Shown piece by piece: positions 1 to 7,605 of a stretch of 34,232 nucleotides of DNA. A program made the translations under genes and the position numbers. Position 1 is the stretch's first letter; every line of letters begins with the position of its first letter. The stretch is from Bacteroidota bacterium (GTDB lineage: Bacteria; Bacteroidota; Bacteroidia; Cytophagales; Cyclobacteriaceae). Under the pieces are notes generated by a model. It searched no databases, was not told the origin of the DNA, and saw nothing but the letters and a program-made list of their open reading frames with translations. The DNA lies in NCBI GenBank assembly GCA_023431285.1, contig JAEYXN010000019.1, forward strand, positions 1 to 34,232, in the 5' to 3' direction.

Positions 1-1140
1 TTTCATGATATGCACTTGTCCGCGATAGCTGTTTTGCGAATGGCCAGCGGAAATACCTTTCGAAACGATACGGGATTTGGTGTGTTTGCCGATGTGAATC
101 ATCTTGGTACCTGTGTCGGCTTGCTGATAATTATTAGTTACCGCCACCGAATAAAATTCACCCATCGAATAATCTCCTTTAAGGATACACGATGGATATT
201 TCCAGGTAATTGCCGAACCCGTCTCGACCTGCGTCCACGATATTTTTGAATGATCGCCTGCGCAGAGGCCGCGTTTCGTTACGAAATTGTAGATTCCTCC
301 TTTTCCGTCTTTGTCACCGGGATACCAGTTTTGTACAGTGCTGTACTTCACATGAGCATCCTTCATAGCATAGATCTCGACCACTGCCGCGTGCAACTGA
401 TTTTCATCGCGCATGGGCGCAGTACATCCTTCAAGATAGCTTACGTATGACCCTTCGTCAGCGACAATCAATGTGCGTTCGAACTGTCCGGTGTTTGCAG
501 CATTAATCCTGAAATAGGTTGACAGCTCCATCGGACAACGAACTCCTTTGGGAATATAACAGAATGAGCCATCTGTAAAGACAGCCGCATTAAGTGCAGC
601 GAAATAGTTGTCGTTTACCGGTACAACGGAACCCATATACTTTTTGACCAGTTCCGAATGTTCTCTGACGGCCTCGCTGAATGAGCAGAAGATAATACCG
701 AGTTCCCCGAGAGTTTCCTTAAAAGTTGTAGCAACCGAAACAGAGTCAATCACCGCGTCAACCGCTACTCCGGTAAGCCTTTTCTGCTCAGTAAGAGAGA
801 TCCCCAGCTTTTCAAAAGTCTTGATCAATTCCGGATCCACCTCGTTAAGACTGTTTGCCTTTGCCTTCTGGACTGGTGCCGAATAATATATTATGTCCTG
901 ATAATCGATAGGAGGGTAGGACACATTTGGCCACCGGGGTTCTTTCATCTTGGTCCACTGGCGGAATGCATCCAAGCGGTACTCCAACAGCCATGCTGGT
1001 TCCTGCTTTTTTGCAGAGATGAAGCGGATAATGTCCTCATTCAACCCCTTAGGAGCCGACTCAGTGGCTATATTGGTGGTCCAGCCGTGTTCGTATTCCT
1101 TGGAGGTTAGTTCTTCAAGTACCTGGTTGTCTTTACTCAT
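1..1140 (-). CDS. sufB: Fe-S cluster assembly protein SufB (5' part, cut by window edge)
   Basis: SufB is the scaffold subunit of the cytosolic SufBCD complex that builds iron-sulfur clusters. Translating the minus strand from the ATG at 1140 gives 380 uninterrupted residues that run off the left edge. Family length is about 470-480 residues, so roughly the last fifth is outside the window. SufB hallmarks are visible: IPKGVRCPMELSTYFRIN near residues 195-212, EGCTAPMRDENQLHAAVVE near 235, and the beta-helix stretch with VQNWYPGDKDGKGGIYNFVT. The N-terminus begins MSKDNQVLEEL, usual for Bacteroidota SufB, and sits behind a TAnnTTTG element. sufC, sufD and sufS would be expected beyond the left edge but cannot be seen. 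Identification is firm from the sequence; the role is family knowledge. Confidence 0.95.
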   Translation of the reverse strand, partial: MSKDNQVLEELTSKEYEHGWTTNIATESAPKGLNEDIIRFISAKKQEPAWLLEYRLDAFRQWTKMKEPRWPNVSYPPIDYQDIIYYSAPVQKAKANSLNEVDPELIKTFEKLGISLTEQKRLTGVAVDAVIDSVSVATTFKETLGELGIIFCSFSEAVREHSELVKKYMGSVVPVNDNYFAALNAAVFTDGSFCYIPKGVRCPMELSTYFRINAANTGQFERTLIVADEGSYVSYLEGCTAPMRDENQLHAAVVEIYAMKDAHVKYSTVQNWYPGDKDGKGGIYNFVTKRGLCAGDHSKISWTQVETGSAITWKYPSCILKGDYSMGEFYSVAVTNNYQQADTGTKMIHIGKHTKSRIVSKGISAGHSQNSYRGQVHIMK

Positions 1141-1172
1141 CGCAGCCTATTTAGACTAATTTCAAACAATTA

Positions 1173-1180
1173 CAAAAGTA
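1173..1180 (-). promoter_or_regulatory. Putative -7 element of sufB promoter
   Basis: On the minus strand this reads TACTTTTG, a full match to the Bacteroidota -7 consensus TAnnTTTG. It would start transcription about 26 nt before the sufB ATG. I find no TTTG at the -33 spacing, so only half of the promoter is supported. Confidence 0.4.
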
Positions 1181-1252
1181 TAACAAAAATGCGATTTTTA
1201 GGTTCATTGGACGCGAATTCCGGGGAAACTTCCGCACACGTTGCAGTCGCGA

Positions 1253-1717
1253 TCAGGTGAGGTTCAGGCTTCGATCCAGACTTTCTTCAAGGGAGATCAT
1301 CGTTTCAGTTCGCTCAATCCCTTCAACCTGTTGAATCTTGTCGTGTAAGACCAGCTTGAGATGGTTTGTATCCTTACAATGGATCTTTACGAACATACTA
1401 TAGTTACCAGTAGTGTAATGGATGTTGGTGATTTCGGGGATGGCTTTGAGATTGGCCATTACCTGATCGTAAAGAGCACTTTTCTCCAGAAATATCCCGA
1501 TGAAGGCGGTAATGTCGTAGCCCAGCTTTGCGTAATTCACTTTCAGGGTGGTCTTCTCCACTATTCCCGCCTCTTCCAGCTTGTTCATCCGGACGTGTAC
1601 GGTGCCGCCCGATACAAATGCTCTCTTGGCTACTTCTGTATAAGGCTTCTTGGCGTCCTGCATCAAAATTTCGAGGATTTTCAGGTCTACGTTGTCAACT
1701 TTATAATTTTCGGCCAT
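1253..1717 (-). CDS. Lrp/AsnC family transcriptional regulator
   Basis: A 154-residue DNA-binding regulator of the leucine-responsive/AsnC type. The N-terminal winged helix-turn-helix covers about residues 8-55 (DLKILEILMQDAKKPYTEVA, then the recognition helix SGGTVHVRMNKLEEAGIV). The C-terminal RAM effector/oligomerisation domain covers about 66-150. I chose the ATG at 1717. An in-frame TTG at 1747 would add ten residues, but a TAnnTTTG promoter element lies over that codon, which places the transcript start downstream of it. The gene is upstream of sufB on the same strand with a 112-nt gap and sufB has its own possible -7 element, so a shared transcript is possible but unproven. Lrp/AsnC proteins usually sense amino acids; the ligand here is unknown. 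Confidence 0.9.
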   Translation of the reverse strand: MAENYKVDNVDLKILEILMQDAKKPYTEVAKRAFVSGGTVHVRMNKLEEAGIVEKTTLKVNYAKLGYDITAFIGIFLEKSALYDQVMANLKAIPEITNIHYTTGNYSMFVKIHCKDTNHLKLVLHDKIQQVEGIERTETMISLEESLDRSLNLT

Positions 1718-1744
1718 ATGAAAATTTGAGTTTTGAGTATTATT

Positions 1745-1752
1745 CAAAAATA
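1745..1752 (-). promoter_or_regulatory. Putative -7 element of the Lrp/AsnC gene
   Basis: Minus-strand TATTTTTG matches TAnnTTTG in full and would give a leader of about 20 nt before the ATG at 1717. No clear -33 TTTG is present. It is the main argument against the upstream TTG start at 1747. Confidence 0.4.
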
Positions 1753-1882
1753 TGAAATGATTTTAAAAACTATCTAATTATTCGAGGGTTTTGTTGTTCT
1801 ACAGACTAGTTTCTGCGTTACTTTGTTGTAGATTTTACAAAGAAGGCGAAGAAAACTGTAAGATCTCGAAGTTCATAAAAAT

Positions 1883-2000
1883 TGTAGGGTGTTGAAACTG
1901 GCAGACAAGCCCTCCGGTCTCGAGGGTGGAGAGTACGGGATAAAGTCCAGCCTTTTGGCGACCTAACTGCTCCGTGGAGGTTCGAACCCTCCCTCTACAG
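1883..2000 (+). tRNA. tRNA-like RNA 1: leucine-type cloverleaf, atypical anticodon arm, 49-nt variable region
   Basis: A complete cloverleaf can be drawn. The acceptor stem is TGTAGGG (1883-1889) with CTCTACA (1993-1999), followed by G2000. Positions 8-9 are TG. The D stem is TTG/CAA with loop AAACTGGCAGA, typical of bacterial tRNA-Leu. The anticodon stem is CCCTC (1910-1914)/GAGGG (1922-1926) with loop CGGTCTC. The T arm is GGAGG-TTCGAAC-CCTCC (1976-1992) with canonical T-loop bases. The anticodon loop is abnormal: position 33 is G instead of the near-invariant U, and positions 34-36 would read GUC, which does not suit a leucine body. The variable region (1927-1975) is 49 nt, about twice the size of long type II arms. 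It opens GGAG and closes CTCC, and holds a GCC-TTTT-GGC hairpin. CCA is not encoded. The promoter is uncertain: TTACTTTG at 1818-1825 is one base off the -7 consensus. I do not recognise this RNA; it could be a tRNA-derived non-decoding RNA. Confidence 0.65.
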
Positions 2001-2034
2001 CAAAGCAAACGCAGACGGCAATTGCTTTTTATAT

Positions 2035-2180
2035 TGTAAGGTGATGAAATTGGCAGACATGCCCTCCGGTCTCGAGGGTGGAGATAAGGAATAAACTTCC
2101 GATCTGATCCTGCTGCGAAAAGCCGCAAGATTAGATCGTCAGCTAACCGCTCCTTGAAGGTTCGACTCCTTCCCTTACAG
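2035..2180 (+). tRNA. tRNA-like RNA 2: paralogue of the preceding RNA with 77-nt variable region
   Basis: This is a second copy 34 nt after the first. Acceptor stem: TGTAAGG (2035-2041) with CCTTACA (2173-2179), all seven pairs Watson-Crick; G2180 is the discriminator. D stem: ATG/CAT, loop AAATTGGCAGA. Anticodon arm: CCCTC-CGGTCTC-GAGGG (2062-2078), identical to copy 1. T arm: GAAGG-TTCGACT-CCTTC (2156-2172). Against copy 1 the acceptor, D and T stems show compensatory changes (TTG/CAA to ATG/CAT; GGAGG/CCTCC to GAAGG/CCTTC), which supports a folded, selected RNA. The variable region (2079-2155) is 77 nt: GGAG...CTCC at its base, a GGAA-TAAAC-TTCC hairpin (2088-2100), and a long imperfect hairpin (2101-2137) of about 14 base pairs with an AAAA loop. 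The loop bases CGGT (2067-2070) can pair with ACCG (2146-2149). Total length 146 nt. Not a recognised family. Confidence 0.65.
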
Positions 2181-2216
2181 CTAGCTCAGTTTAGGTTAAT
2201 GAGTTATTCAGAGCTG

Positions 2217-2259
2217 CCCATCTTTTTCCCGGTAGATGGCCGGGAAGGATGGGTTTTTT
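2217..2259 (+). terminator. Intrinsic terminator of the tRNA-like pair
   Basis: The outer stem is CCCATC/GGATGGG and the inner stem TCCCGG/CCGGGA with loop TAGATGG, followed directly by six T. It ends the plus-strand transcript of both tRNA-like RNAs and separates them from the acyl-CoA ligase gene. Confidence 0.85.
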
Positions 2260-2352
2260 ATTTCCCGCTTTTTCCGTCTCCATCATTCTTCATTTTGATT
2301 TCCGGTTAGCAATCGTTTGCTTTAATTTTCTAAATTTTCGCAAATTATTGAT

Positions 2353-4026
2353 ATGACTGATTTTCCGTGGCTGAAAAAATACCCTCTCGGCGTGGCGCAT
2401 CAGGTCAAAGTGCACGAATACCCGTCGCTGTTGGATCTGTTTGAAAATAGCTTCAAGAAGTATAGTTATAGGGTTGCCTTTGAGAATATGGGAGCGACGT
2501 TAACATTTCGACAGGTTGACGAACTCTCGAGAAATTTTGCAGCATATCTGCAGGAAGGGCTCGGGCTCAAGAAAGGAGAACGGATCGCCATTCAGATGCC
2601 CAATCTCCTACAATTTCCTATTGCGTTTCTCGGCGCTCTTCGCGCGGGGCTCATTGTTGTCAATACCAATCCGCTTTATACCCCACGGGAAATGGAGCAC
2701 CAGTTTCGCGACTCCGGGGCCTCTGCCATCGTGATTGTGGCGAACTTCGCGTGTAATCTGGAGAAGATACTCGCTAACACGTCGATCCGACACGTAATCG
2801 TAACGCAACTCGGCGATATGCTTGGCACTGTCAAGGGATCAGTTGTGAACTTTGTTGTGAAGAATGTGAAGAAGATGGTTCCGCCATATCGTCTTCCTAA
2901 TGCCATTCCTTTTAACCAATGCCTTAGAAAAGGATCTTCGCTGAAATACACGCGCCCCAGCCTCACCGTTGACGACGTCGCTGTCCTTCAATATACCGGT
3001 GGCACCACCGGGATATCAAAGGGTGCCAAACTTTCACACGGAAATATCATCGCACATAACACGATGATCACCGAATGGTTTAAGCCATACATGGGGAAGC
3101 GGGAGGATATTATAATAACAGCGATCCCTATGTACCACATCTTCGCGTTGACAGTCAATGGCGTGCTGATGTTTACCTCGGGCGTGAAGAATGTTCTCAT
3201 TACCAATCCTCGTGATATTCCGGCATTCTGTAAGGAGTTGAAGAAACACCGCTTTAGCATAATGACGGGAGTCAACACATTATTTAATGGATTGCTCAAT
3301 AATCCGGACTTCCGCAAGCTGGACTTCTCCGCTTTGCACGGCGCGATCGGAGGAGGAATGGCAGTCCAGGATGCTGTAGCTAGAAAATGGGAAGAATTAA
3401 CAGGAAAACCTCTCGTAGAAGGATATGGGTTGAGCGAAACATCACCTGTACTATGTTGTAATCCGCTGGACGGACTTCACAAGTTAGGAACGATTGGTCT
3501 TCCTATGCCGAACACTGAAGTTGCAATCTTTGATGAGCAGGGCAAAGAACTTGCGCAGGGAGAAACTGGTGAGATATGCGCGCGTGGCCCGCAGGTGATG
3601 TCGGGATATTGGGAGAAAGATAACGAAGGAGTTTTTTTTCCGGGCGGATGGTTTAGAACCGGAGACATCGGCAGGATGGATCCCGAAGGATTCTTCAAGA
3701 TAGTGGATCGGAAAAAGGATATGATCAAGGTTTCCGGATTCAATGTGTTTCCAAATGAAATAGAAAATGTCATTGCAGAACATCCTAAGGTACTGGAGGT
3801 GGCTGCCATCGGTGTTCCTGATGCCAAGTCCGGAGAAGTGATCAAAGTCTTTATTGTCAAGAAGGACGAGAGCCTCAATGAAGAGGAGCTGAAAAAATTC
3901 TTTCATGCCAATTTCACCAACTACAAGATCCCAAGACACATAGAGTTCCGAACAGAATTGCCGAAGACAAATGTCGGTAAGATACTTCGTCGTGCTCTCA
4001 AAGAACAGGAGGCAACTATTGCATAA
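2353..4026 (+). CDS. fadD: Long-chain fatty acid--CoA ligase (AMP-binding, FadD type)
   Basis: An adenylate-forming enzyme that activates fatty acids to acyl-AMP and then acyl-CoA for beta-oxidation or lipid synthesis. The 557 residues match the 561 of E. coli FadD. Core motifs are intact: phosphate-binding YTGGTTGISKG (residues 214-224), YGLSET (358-363), GWFRTGD (432-438), the hinge DRKKDMIKVSGFNVFPNEIE, and KTNVGK with the adenylation lysine at 543. No signal peptide or strong membrane segment is evident. The ATG at 2353 begins MTDFPWLKKYP, the usual N-terminus of the family. The TerB-like gene follows after 12 nt and is probably co-transcribed. The exact chain-length preference cannot be read from the sequence. 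Confidence 0.93.
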   Translation: MTDFPWLKKYPLGVAHQVKVHEYPSLLDLFENSFKKYSYRVAFENMGATLTFRQVDELSRNFAAYLQEGLGLKKGERIAIQMPNLLQFPIAFLGALRAGLIVVNTNPLYTPREMEHQFRDSGASAIVIVANFACNLEKILANTSIRHVIVTQLGDMLGTVKGSVVNFVVKNVKKMVPPYRLPNAIPFNQCLRKGSSLKYTRPSLTVDDVAVLQYTGGTTGISKGAKLSHGNIIAHNTMITEWFKPYMGKREDIIITAIPMYHIFALTVNGVLMFTSGVKNVLITNPRDIPAFCKELKKHRFSIMTGVNTLFNGLLNNPDFRKLDFSALHGAIGGGMAVQDAVARKWEELTGKPLVEGYGLSETSPVLCCNPLDGLHKLGTIGLPMPNTEVAIFDEQGKELAQGETGEICARGPQVMSGYWEKDNEGVFFPGGWFRTGDIGRMDPEGFFKIVDRKKDMIKVSGFNVFPNEIENVIAEHPKVLEVAAIGVPDAKSGEVIKVFIVKKDESLNEEELKKFFHANFTNYKIPRHIEFRTELPKTNVGKILRRALKEQEATIA

Positions 4027-4038
4027 ATATCAACGCTT

Positions 4039-4494
4039 ATGATGGGTTTTTTCGAACATCAATATCTACGTTACAAGAAGAATCATATAAAGAATCTCCT
4101 TGCTCTAGCCAAGGTGGATGGTCACATGCATGAGAAGGAGATCGCTTTGCTGTTCAAAATTGGAAAGAAGTATGGATTAAAGGACCGCCAGGTCCAGCAG
4201 CTAATCGATTCCGATGAGAAATTTTCTATGAATGTCCCCGACAATCATAATGATCGGATGAATCTTCTCTATGATCTTATCCTGATGGTCTATGCAGATG
4301 ACGTTGTGGATAAGCATGAGATTGAGTTTTGTGAGGAAGCGGTTCGTCAGTTTGGTATGAAGGAAGGACTAGTTCAATGGTTATTGTCTGAGTTTGAGCG
4401 TGGCACACCTCCTCCACCAGATGAATGGGAGGAACTGAAGAAGACAGCTGCTAAGAAGTTTTCAACTGAGACAAAAACAGAAGGTATTCATTGA
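4039..4494 (+). CDS. TerB-like (tellurite-resistance TerB family) helical protein
   Basis: A 151-residue, mostly alpha-helical, cytosolic-looking protein. Two related helical segments carry acidic motifs, AKVDGHMHEKEI (24-35) and YADDVVDKHEIEF (85-97), like the paired metal-binding half-repeats of TerB/DjlA-type domains. The C-terminal tail (PPPPDEWEELKKTAAKKF) is polar. Two ATGs are adjacent (4039 and 4042); either may be used. It lies 12 nt after the acyl-CoA ligase on the same strand, which suggests one transcript, and meets the NSS transporter gene tail to tail across 61 nt. No other tellurite-resistance genes are nearby, so a stress role is not implied. Function unknown. Confidence 0.75.
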   Translation: MMGFFEHQYLRYKKNHIKNLLALAKVDGHMHEKEIALLFKIGKKYGLKDRQVQQLIDSDEKFSMNVPDNHNDRMNLLYDLILMVYADDVVDKHEIEFCEEAVRQFGMKEGLVQWLLSEFERGTPPPPDEWEELKKTAAKKFSTETKTEGIH

Positions 4495-4555
4495 CAGCGT
4501 CATAAAGACTTGACGGCAAACAGTTAACGCCCAGCATCACACCTCAGTGCACTCT

Positions 4556-5965
4556 CTAGAACAAGACAATTCCGAAGAAGTTCTCGAGAATGATGATGAA
4601 TGACAATACCCCCAGGAGGATGGGGCAGACCCATGTAATGGTGAAGTCAAGATAACGTCGAACAAATCTGTCGCGGAAGCCGGGATCACCCTGCTCAAGT
4701 TCATCATGCATATTAAAGAGCTTCCAGCGATAGCGGATAAACAAACACATAAGACATCCTCCGATCGTCAGGAATAAATCGCTCATGTCTGATATAAAGG
4801 TGAGGAAATCTCTGTCTCCATAAAACTTCAGCTTATTCAGTGATGGTAGCATTCCCTGGCTCATCATGCTGGGCAGTCCGCAAACAAAGATGAACAGAGC
4901 GAGTGCCCAGACGACTGGCTTACGCGGAAACTTCTTCTGATCCACAAAATATGCAACAGGAACTTCAAGTAGAGAGACAGTTGATGTCAATGCGGCAAAG
5001 CACAGTAAAAGAAAAAATGATCCTCCGATCAGTCTGCCGACAACCGGACCCATATCGTGGAAAACACTTGGAAGAGCAATAAAAACAAGAGGAGGTCCAC
5101 TGGTCTCAGGATTAATTCCCTGCGAAAATACTAATGGGAAAACCATCAATCCTGCCAAAAAAGCTACCGATGAATCGGCGACTGAAATGATTGCAGCTGA
5201 GCCGCTTATTTTTTGTTCCTTTCCTAAGTAAGATCCATATGTTATCAGGGCGCCCATTCCCAGCGACAAAGAGAAAAATGCCTGCTTAAGGGCGGCGGAA
5301 ATTGTCCCCATGCTAATCTCACGGAAATCAGGAACGAGATAAAACTTTACACCATCCATTGCATTGGGAAGGGTGAGGCTGTAGATAATAAGGCCCACGA
5401 GGATCACGTATAACGAGGGCATCATGATCTTGTTCGCTGCCTCTATGCCTTTTTGAATTCCTTGACTTACGATGATAGCCGTGAAAGCCATAAAAGCGAA
5501 GGAGAAAAGCAGATTCGAGTAACTGAATCCCTCCCAGCTTGACAGATTGAGGATATCATTTACAAAAGTGCTAAAGAATGCACCGAAGTCGGAATGATTG
5601 AGCAGATCACCAAAAGTGATATTCAGAAAATATCCGAATGCCCAGCCAGCCACTACGTTGTAAAAGGAGAGAATCAGTATTCCGGCAAGGATACCCATGA
5701 ATCCGAGCCAACCCCATTTTGGTCCGCCGAACCTTGAATAGGAACCGAAAGCATCACGTTGAGCAGCGCGGCCGATGGCAACTTCACCAACCATTACGGG
5801 ATAGCATAACAGAAAAATACAGGCAAGGTAGAGTATAAGAAACATCGCGCCGCCATTCTGCCCGGTGAGATAGGGAAACCTCCAGATGTTGCCGAGCCCC
5901 ACAGCTGATCCGGCCGCTGCCAGAATAAATCCGATACGTCCGGAAAAGTTACCTCTGTTTGCCAT
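4556..5965 (-). CDS. Sodium-dependent transporter, NSS/SNF family
   Basis: A 469-residue inner-membrane protein with about 11-12 hydrophobic segments, related to LeuT and the neurotransmitter:sodium symporters. These move amino acids or amines inward with Na+. The family signature is near the N-terminus: GSAVGLGNIWRFPY (residues 19-32), the unwound TM1 substrate/sodium site, followed by NGGAMF. ALKQAFFSLSLGMGALITYG is the typical TM6-TM7 region. The ATG at 5965 gives the standard short cytoplasmic start MANRGNFSGRIGF. A good -33/-7 promoter lies just upstream. The substrate cannot be assigned from the sequence. The neighbouring AGCS transporter on the same strand suggests the region serves amino-acid uptake. 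Confidence 0.93.
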   Translation of the reverse strand: MANRGNFSGRIGFILAAAGSAVGLGNIWRFPYLTGQNGGAMFLILYLACIFLLCYPVMVGEVAIGRAAQRDAFGSYSRFGGPKWGWLGFMGILAGILILSFYNVVAGWAFGYFLNITFGDLLNHSDFGAFFSTFVNDILNLSSWEGFSYSNLLFSFAFMAFTAIIVSQGIQKGIEAANKIMMPSLYVILVGLIIYSLTLPNAMDGVKFYLVPDFREISMGTISAALKQAFFSLSLGMGALITYGSYLGKEQKISGSAAIISVADSSVAFLAGLMVFPLVFSQGINPETSGPPLVFIALPSVFHDMGPVVGRLIGGSFFLLLCFAALTSTVSLLEVPVAYFVDQKKFPRKPVVWALALFIFVCGLPSMMSQGMLPSLNKLKFYGDRDFLTFISDMSDLFLTIGGCLMCLFIRYRWKLFNMHDELEQGDPGFRDRFVRRYLDFTITWVCPILLGVLSFIIILENFFGIVLF

Positions 5966-5998
5966 AGTGAACGCGTTGTTCGTTTTCTAATAAAGGCT

Positions 5999-6029
5999 CG
6001 AAAATAGAGGTAATAAGCTAATTATCAAA
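5999..6029 (-). promoter_or_regulatory. Promoter of the NSS transporter gene
   Basis: On the minus strand TTTG (plus coordinates 6026-6029) is followed after 19 bases by TATTTTCG (5999-6006), seven of eight matches to TAnnTTTG. The predicted leader is about 27 nt. Confidence 0.5.
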
Positions 6030-6157
6030 CTATCACATATTGACCGGAGGCTGGCGCGTGATTTGTGCCTCTTTTTAGTTACGTGTGAACAGGTTTGACA
6101 TCTTTTGGTGTTAATCTTTTGTGGTTTAATTTTAAATTGTCAGAGCAACGTGGCATT

Positions 6158-7585
6158 ATGGACGAATTCAGGAAACTATCAACGCAGGAGAAAGCGCTAC
6201 GCATCAATTTAAGCCGGTCAATCTACGGGTCTTTTGCCGAGATAGGGGCGGGTCAGGAAGTGGCGGCTAACTTTTTTAAGGTTGGAGGAGCTTCCGGAAC
6301 CGTTGCCAAAACGATGTCAGCCTATGACATGAAGTTTAGTGACGCCATCTACGGCCATACCGATCGATATGTTTGTGAGGAAAGACTTATCAAGATGCTG
6401 GATCACGAATATGTCCTTCTTCCGGAACGTCTCCCGCACCGGATCGACAGTACCCGGTTCTTTGCGTTTGCCGACACCGTTGAAAGTCTGAATTTTGAGC
6501 GCACCAACCAGGGCCACGGATGGATCGGAATGCGTTTTCAGCTAACGCCAAAGTCTGAACCAAATGATTGCGTAGTGCATGTGAAAATGCATGATACTGA
6601 TCCCTTGCAACAACAATTGGCTCTGGGGATCGTCGGCGTAAATATGATCTACTCATGCATGTTCCTTCGCGATCCGGAACAAATTTTAATGTCTCTGCTC
6701 GACGGCTTGACTATACGCCGAATAGAAATTGATATGTTCAGGCTAACGGGCCCTGACTTTAAACACGTCGATAACCGCCTGATGGCACTGAAGATGGTGA
6801 AGAACGGTTTGACGAAGGCGGCGATGTTCGGGCCGGACGGAAATGTTATGCAGCCATCAGACGAACTATATAAGAAGAATGTTCTGGTGTTACGTGGACG
6901 CTTTCGGCCACCAACACATGTCAACGTGGATATGCTTCTCGCATCACGGCGTCACTTTAAGAATGAGCCCGATGTAGACCGGTCGAAGATCGTACTGATC
7001 ACTGAACTTACTCTGAATGACCTTAGCGCAGATGGAGCAATTGATGAACGTGATTTTCTTCACCGGGCTGATATCATATGCTCTCTGGGACAAAATGTGC
7101 TCATCTCAAATTATTATGAGTACTACCGTCTCGTAGATTATTTATCAAAGATCACGAAAGGAAAGAAGATCGGAATAATCATGGGGATCAATGCTCTCCA
7201 AAAAGTGTTCGACGAAAAGACTTACTCTAATCTCAGGGGCGGAATACTGGAATGTTTTTCGTCTCTGTTCGGCAGCAATGTGAAATTATATATTTATCCT
7301 GCGCTGCAGAAGGATGGCAAGACACTATCAACTTTGAAGAACTTTGAATCGGAGCTTCCGCAAAACCTCGCCTACCTTTTTCGCTTTCTCCTCGAGAACA
7401 ATAAAATGGAAGATGTTCGGAATGCTAACATTAAAAACCTTCACATCATCTCTGACAACGTGCTTGCGATGATACGAAAGGGTGAGCCGGGCTGGGAAAA
7501 ATTTGTTCCGCATAAAGTAGAGGAGGCAATCAAGGAGCACGGTCTTTTTGATTTTCCACGGTACAGCCCGAGTACTGCGGCATGA
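6158..7585 (+). CDS. Conserved hypothetical protein (about 475 residues), function unknown
   Basis: A cytosolic-looking protein of 475 residues starting MDEFRKLSTQEKALRINLSR at the ATG at 6158; an in-frame TTG at 6095 would add 21 residues unlike the rest. Distinct segments are GSFAEIGAGQEVAANFF (about 25-41), GGASGTVAKTMSAYDMKFSD, QGHGWIGMRFQLTPK and FRLTGPDFKHVDNRLMAL. I recall database homologues from Bacteroidota and other phyla labelled nicotinate-nucleotide adenylyltransferase. I see no (H/T)xGH nucleotidyltransferase motif, so I do not adopt that name. No signal peptide or membrane segments. It is transcribed alone, divergent from the NSS transporter and convergent (20-nt gap) with the AGCS transporter. 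Coding status is firm; function is not. Confidence 0.85.
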   Translation: MDEFRKLSTQEKALRINLSRSIYGSFAEIGAGQEVAANFFKVGGASGTVAKTMSAYDMKFSDAIYGHTDRYVCEERLIKMLDHEYVLLPERLPHRIDSTRFFAFADTVESLNFERTNQGHGWIGMRFQLTPKSEPNDCVVHVKMHDTDPLQQQLALGIVGVNMIYSCMFLRDPEQILMSLLDGLTIRRIEIDMFRLTGPDFKHVDNRLMALKMVKNGLTKAAMFGPDGNVMQPSDELYKKNVLVLRGRFRPPTHVNVDMLLASRRHFKNEPDVDRSKIVLITELTLNDLSADGAIDERDFLHRADIICSLGQNVLISNYYEYYRLVDYLSKITKGKKIGIIMGINALQKVFDEKTYSNLRGGILECFSSLFGSNVKLYIYPALQKDGKTLSTLKNFESELPQNLAYLFRFLLENNKMEDVRNANIKNLHIISDNVLAMIRKGEPGWEKFVPHKVEEAIKEHGLFDFPRYSPSTAA

Positions 7586-7605
7586 ACACCTGAATAACGG
7601 AACCG

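Noticed and set aside
1915..2073. Reading the tRNA-like RNAs as ordinary tRNAs by shifting the anticodon loop (CUC or CGA as anticodon with U33).
   Set aside because: Both shifts destroy the perfect CCCTC/GAGGG stem and leave two or more mismatches in the five-pair anticodon stem, while the unshifted stem is identical in both copies.
1927..2155. A self-splicing group I intron in the tRNA-like genes.
   Set aside because: The extra sequence is 49-77 nt, far too short, lies in the variable region instead of the anticodon loop, and shows no P/Q/R/S core elements.
4498..4515. CGTCA/TGACG hairpin between the TerB-like gene and the NSS transporter as a terminator.
   Set aside because: The stem is 5 bp and no T-run follows on either strand.
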